A stretch of DNA of 7,161 bases. Origin: Acidilobaceae archaeon. Its GTDB lineage: Archaea; Thermoproteota; Thermoprotei_A; Sulfolobales; Acidilobaceae. The notes below the pieces were generated by a model that saw nothing but the letters and a program-made list of their open reading frames with translations, was not told the DNA's origin and did no database searches. The DNA is taken from the NCBI GenBank assembly GCA_026985385.1, contig JALSQM010000137.1, positions 1 through 7,161 on the forward strand, in the 5' to 3' direction. Both the position numbers and the translations under genes were made by a program. This document shows, piece after piece, positions 5,556 through 7,161 of the stretch. How positions within the stretch are numbered: the stretch's first letter is position 1; each line of letters begins with the position of its first letter.

Positions 5556-6068
5556 ATGCCTCAGGAGAAGGTTGTAACAATCCAGATAGAGGGGGGGAAC
5601 GCTAGGCCCGGCCCCCCTCTGGGCCCGACGCTGAGCGCCCTAGGCCTCAACGTGAAGCAGGTCGTAGACGAGATAAACAGGCTCACTAAGCCCTACGCAG
5701 GCCTCACCGTGCCCGTGAAGATAATAGTGGACACCAAGACTAAGAAGTATAGGATCGAGGTCGGCATACCGACGACCACGGCCCTCTTATTAAAGGCTGT
5801 AGGCGCTAAGGAGCCCAGCGGCGACCCCATGCACCAGAAAATAGGCGACCTACCCTTCGAGAAGATAGTCGAGATAGCGCTCCAGAAGAAGCCGCAGCTC
5901 CTAGCTAAGACCCTGAAGGCGGCAGTCAAGACTATACTAGGCTCGGCTAGGAGCATAGGAATAACCGTCGACGGGAAGGACCCCAAGGAGGTCACCAGAC
6001 TCGTAGAGCAGGGGTACTACGATGCAATACTAGCTAAGTACGAGGAGGAGTGGGAGAAGGAGGAGTAA
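5556..6068 (+). CDS. rpl11: Large subunit ribosomal protein L11 (uL11)
   Basis: L11 binds the GTPase-associated region of 23S rRNA at the base of the stalk and helps recruit elongation factors. The 170 residues match archaeal L11. The N-terminal domain has the proline-rich loop PGPPLGPTLSALGLN (18-32). The C-terminal RNA-binding domain (about 75-145) ends with the signature AAVKTILGSARSIGI (122-136). An acidic tail (EEEWEKEE, 163-170) closes the protein, as is common in archaea. ATG 5556 is the first possible start because an in-frame TGA lies two codons upstream. A GGTG ribosome-binding site is at 5546-5549. It is followed by the unusually long, structured gap before L1. Confidence 0.97.
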   Translation: MPQEKVVTIQIEGGNARPGPPLGPTLSALGLNVKQVVDEINRLTKPYAGLTVPVKIIVDTKTKKYRIEVGIPTTTALLLKAVGAKEPSGDPMHQKIGDLPFEKIVEIALQKKPQLLAKTLKAAVKTILGSARSIGITVDGKDPKEVTRLVEQGYYDAILAKYEEEWEKEE

Positions 6069-6083
6069 CACCCCCAACCCTGG

Positions 6084-6110
6084 GAGGCCTCAGCCCGTAG
6101 CAGAGGCCTC
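6084..6110 (+). promoter_or_regulatory. GC-rich stem-loop after L11
   Basis: The 8-base palindrome GAGGCCTC occurs twice, at 6084-6091 and 6103-6110. Since each copy is its own reverse complement, the two pair perfectly into an 8-base stem with an 11-base loop, 15 bases after the L11 stop. There is no T-rich tail, so it does not look like a classical terminator. It could protect or process the L11 transcript end, or be part of a regulatory leader for L1. Confidence 0.45.
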
Positions 6111-6125
6111 GTTCATGCGGGGGCA

Positions 6126-6136
6126 TAGATTTTAGG
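6126..6136 (+). promoter_or_regulatory. Possible TATA box of the L1 gene
   Basis: TAGATTTTAGG is the only AT-rich stretch in the L11-L1 gap. Transcription would start near 6155-6160 and give L1 and L10 a structured leader of about 70 bases. The match is moderate and untested against read-through from L11. Confidence 0.35.
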
Positions 6137-6177
6137 CTCCAGCCGGGGCAGAGGCCACCCGACTCCACCCCGGCAGT

Positions 6178-6224
6178 GGGTGGAGGAGGGCCTCCACACC
6201 CTGGAGGCCCGCCCCTGGGAGGTG
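6178..6224 (+). promoter_or_regulatory. L1 ribosome-binding site with competing hairpin
   Basis: GGAGGTG (6218-6224) is a near-perfect archaeal ribosome-binding site six bases before TTG 6231 and decides that start. Upstream, GTGGAGG (6180-6186) pairs perfectly with CCTCCAC (6191-6197) around an AGGG loop; a bulged A extends it with two more G-C pairs. The same CCTCC (6191-6195) can instead pair with GGAGG (6218-6222) and hide the ribosome-binding site. Two mutually exclusive folds of this type are a usual layout for translational control. L1 is a known autoregulator of its own mRNA in bacteria and methanogens; whether it binds here is inference. Confidence 0.45.
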
Positions 6225-6230
6225 TTGGGG

Positions 6231-6878
6231 TTGAGTAGCCTCGTAGCACGGGATGCTCTAGTAGAGGCTGTTGAGAGGGCCCTGAAGCTCGGTAAGAGGA
6301 GGAGGTTCAAGCAGAGCGTTGACTTGATAGTGACGCTTAAGGATGTTGACATAAAGAGCCCCGAGGGGAGGCTGAGGGAGGTAGTCTTCCTGCCCCACAA
6401 GCCCAGGAAGGAGGCCAAGATATGCGTTGTAGCCGAGGGCGACATGGCTTTGAAGGCAAGAGAGCTAGGCCTACCCGTCTACGGTAGGGCCGACCTCCAG
6501 GAGATGAGGCAGAATAGGAAGCTCGCCAAGAAGGTCGCCCAGGAGTGCGACTGGGTCCTCATAAGGGTCGACTTAATGGGGCTAGCCGGCGGCGTGCTGG
6601 GTCCGGCCCTGGGCCCTAGGGGTAAGGCCCCCACGCCTGTGCCCCCCAACGCCGATATAGCCGAGCTGGCCGAGAGGTACAAGAGAGCTGTCTGGGTGAG
6701 GACCAGGAACCAGCCCCAGGTCATGTGTAGAGTCGGCACCGAGGATATGCCGCCCGAGGAGATAGCCGAGAACATAGAGGCCGTGCTCAACGCCATAATA
6801 AATAGGCTTGGGAGGCAGAAGATAGGCAGGATCCTCGTCAAGAAGACTATGGGCATACCCGTCGAGGTGAGGCTCTAA
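6231..6878 (+). CDS. rpl1: Large subunit ribosomal protein L1 (uL1)
   Basis: L1 forms the mobile stalk that guides deacylated tRNA out of the E site. From TTG 6231 the product is 215 residues, close to the 219 of Methanocaldococcus jannaschii L1. Domain I has the RNA-contact segment RRRFKQSVDLIVTLKDVD (23-40) and the C-terminal KKTMGIPVEV (204-213). Domain II (about 67-160) carries LGPRGKAPTPVP (127-138), the near-invariant LGPRGKxPxPVP. The frame is open back to a GTG at 6180, but the extra 17 residues have no family counterpart and overlap the hairpin and ribosome-binding site, so 6231 is preferred. L1 also represses its own translation in several organisms, which makes the structured leader notable. 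L10 follows 13 bases later. Confidence 0.96.
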   Translation: MSSLVARDALVEAVERALKLGKRRRFKQSVDLIVTLKDVDIKSPEGRLREVVFLPHKPRKEAKICVVAEGDMALKARELGLPVYGRADLQEMRQNRKLAKKVAQECDWVLIRVDLMGLAGGVLGPALGPRGKAPTPVPPNADIAELAERYKRAVWVRTRNQPQVMCRVGTEDMPPEEIAENIEAVLNAIINRLGRQKIGRILVKKTMGIPVEVRL

Positions 6879-6891
6879 GGGGGTGAGGCTT

Positions 6892-7161
6892 GTGAGCCTC
6901 GCGGTGCGTAGGGGCAGAGCTGAGGAGGAGATACCCGAGTGGAAGAAGAGGGTGGTAGCCGAGCTTGTTGAACTCTTCAAGAAGTACCCGGTTGTGGGTA
7001 TAGCAGACCTAACAGGCATGCCTACCGCTCAGCTACAGAAGATTAGGAAGAAGTTCAGGAGGAAGATATACTTCAAGGTGGCTAAGAAGAGGCTTATACT
7101 CAGGGCCCTCGAGAAGGCTGGCATAGACAAGGATAAGATAGAGCCGTACCTTAGGGGCAGC
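6892..7161 (+). CDS. rpl10: Large subunit ribosomal protein L10 (uL10/P0), 3' end outside window
   Basis: P0 anchors the L12 dimers of the ribosomal stalk on 23S rRNA. The first 90 residues are visible and run off the window edge without a stop; the complete archaeal protein is about 300-340 residues. The visible part is the conserved N-terminal rRNA-binding domain: EIPEWKKRVVAELVELF (13-29), YPVVGIADLTGMPTAQLQKIR (32-52) and a basic stretch ending in KVAKKRLILRALE, all typical of archaeal L10. The start is GTG 6892, preceded by a GGTGA ribosome-binding site (6882-6886). An in-frame GTG at 6883 would add three residues but would overlap that site. It is 13 bases after L1 and probably co-transcribed, with L12 expected downstream. 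Confidence 0.93.
   Translation, partial: MSLAVRRGRAEEEIPEWKKRVVAELVELFKKYPVVGIADLTGMPTAQLQKIRKKFRRKIYFKVAKKRLILRALEKAGIDKDKIEPYLRGS

Noticed and set aside
6180..6230. 17-residue N-terminal extension of L1 from GTG 6180
   Set aside because: It contains the L1 ribosome-binding site and hairpin, and archaeal L1 proteins begin at about the position of TTG 6231.
6069..6230. tRNA or C/D-box guide RNA in the L11-L1 gap
   Set aside because: There is no cloverleaf with a T-loop GTTC-type sequence, and no RTGATGA C box with a matching CTGA D box could be found by eye.
6582..7019. 145-codon minus-strand frame across L1 and L10
   Set aside because: It spans two conserved ribosomal genes and their junction on the opposite strand and has no recognisable motif.
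1..7161. CRISPR array, transposon or integrated element
   Set aside because: No regularly spaced repeats, transposase-like frame or terminal inverted repeats were seen, and codon use and composition look even across the window.

Overview
The window looks like chromosomal DNA of a hyperthermophilic crenarchaeon, probably of the Desulfurococcales type. The support is a GC-rich genome with tightly packed genes, heavy use of AGG for Arg and ATA for Ile, frequent TTG starts, T/A-rich TATA-like boxes about 35-40 bases before genes, and proteins of archaeal type (SecE/Sec61-gamma, Spt5, aL11, aL1, aL10/P0). The species cannot be fixed from the sequence alone. Eight genes are complete and two run off the window ends; the features account for almost every base.

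Layout. (1) Positions 1-556, minus strand: the N-terminal 185 residues of a DAO-family FAD-dependent oxidoreductase. (2) A short AT island near 589-600 lies between it and panB (634-1446, plus strand), the first enzyme of the pantothenate/CoA branch. (3) After a 110-base AT-rich spacer with a TATA box and a perfect 6-1-6 palindrome comes an iron-uptake unit: feoB (1557-3680) and a small winged-helix protein with FeoC-like cysteine spacing (3706-4023). (4) An AMMECR1-domain protein (4050-4733) follows after 26 bases that can fold into alternative hairpins. (5) A new promoter at 4739-4748 opens the conserved archaeal secretion/transcription/ribosome cluster secE - spt5 - L11 - L1 - L10 (L10 is cut by the window end).

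How the genes work together. FeoB would import Fe(II). The adjacent Fe-S winged-helix protein could sense iron or modulate FeoB, and the palindrome between the feoB TATA box and its start is a plausible iron-responsive operator. SecE is the small Sec translocon subunit, Spt5 the RNA polymerase processivity factor, and L11/L1/L10 build the mobile stalks of the large ribosomal subunit. The 162-base gap between L11 and L1 is unusually structured, includes a stem-loop that can compete with the L1 ribosome-binding site, and is the best candidate for ribosomal-protein autoregulation.

The most unusual points are a FeoB whose guanine-specificity motif (NKxD) is replaced by AKAR, its FeoC-like partner in an archaeon, the feoB operator palindrome, and the structured L11-L1 leader. 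I found no CRISPR array, mobile element, tRNA or rRNA gene, and no wholly novel multi-gene system.
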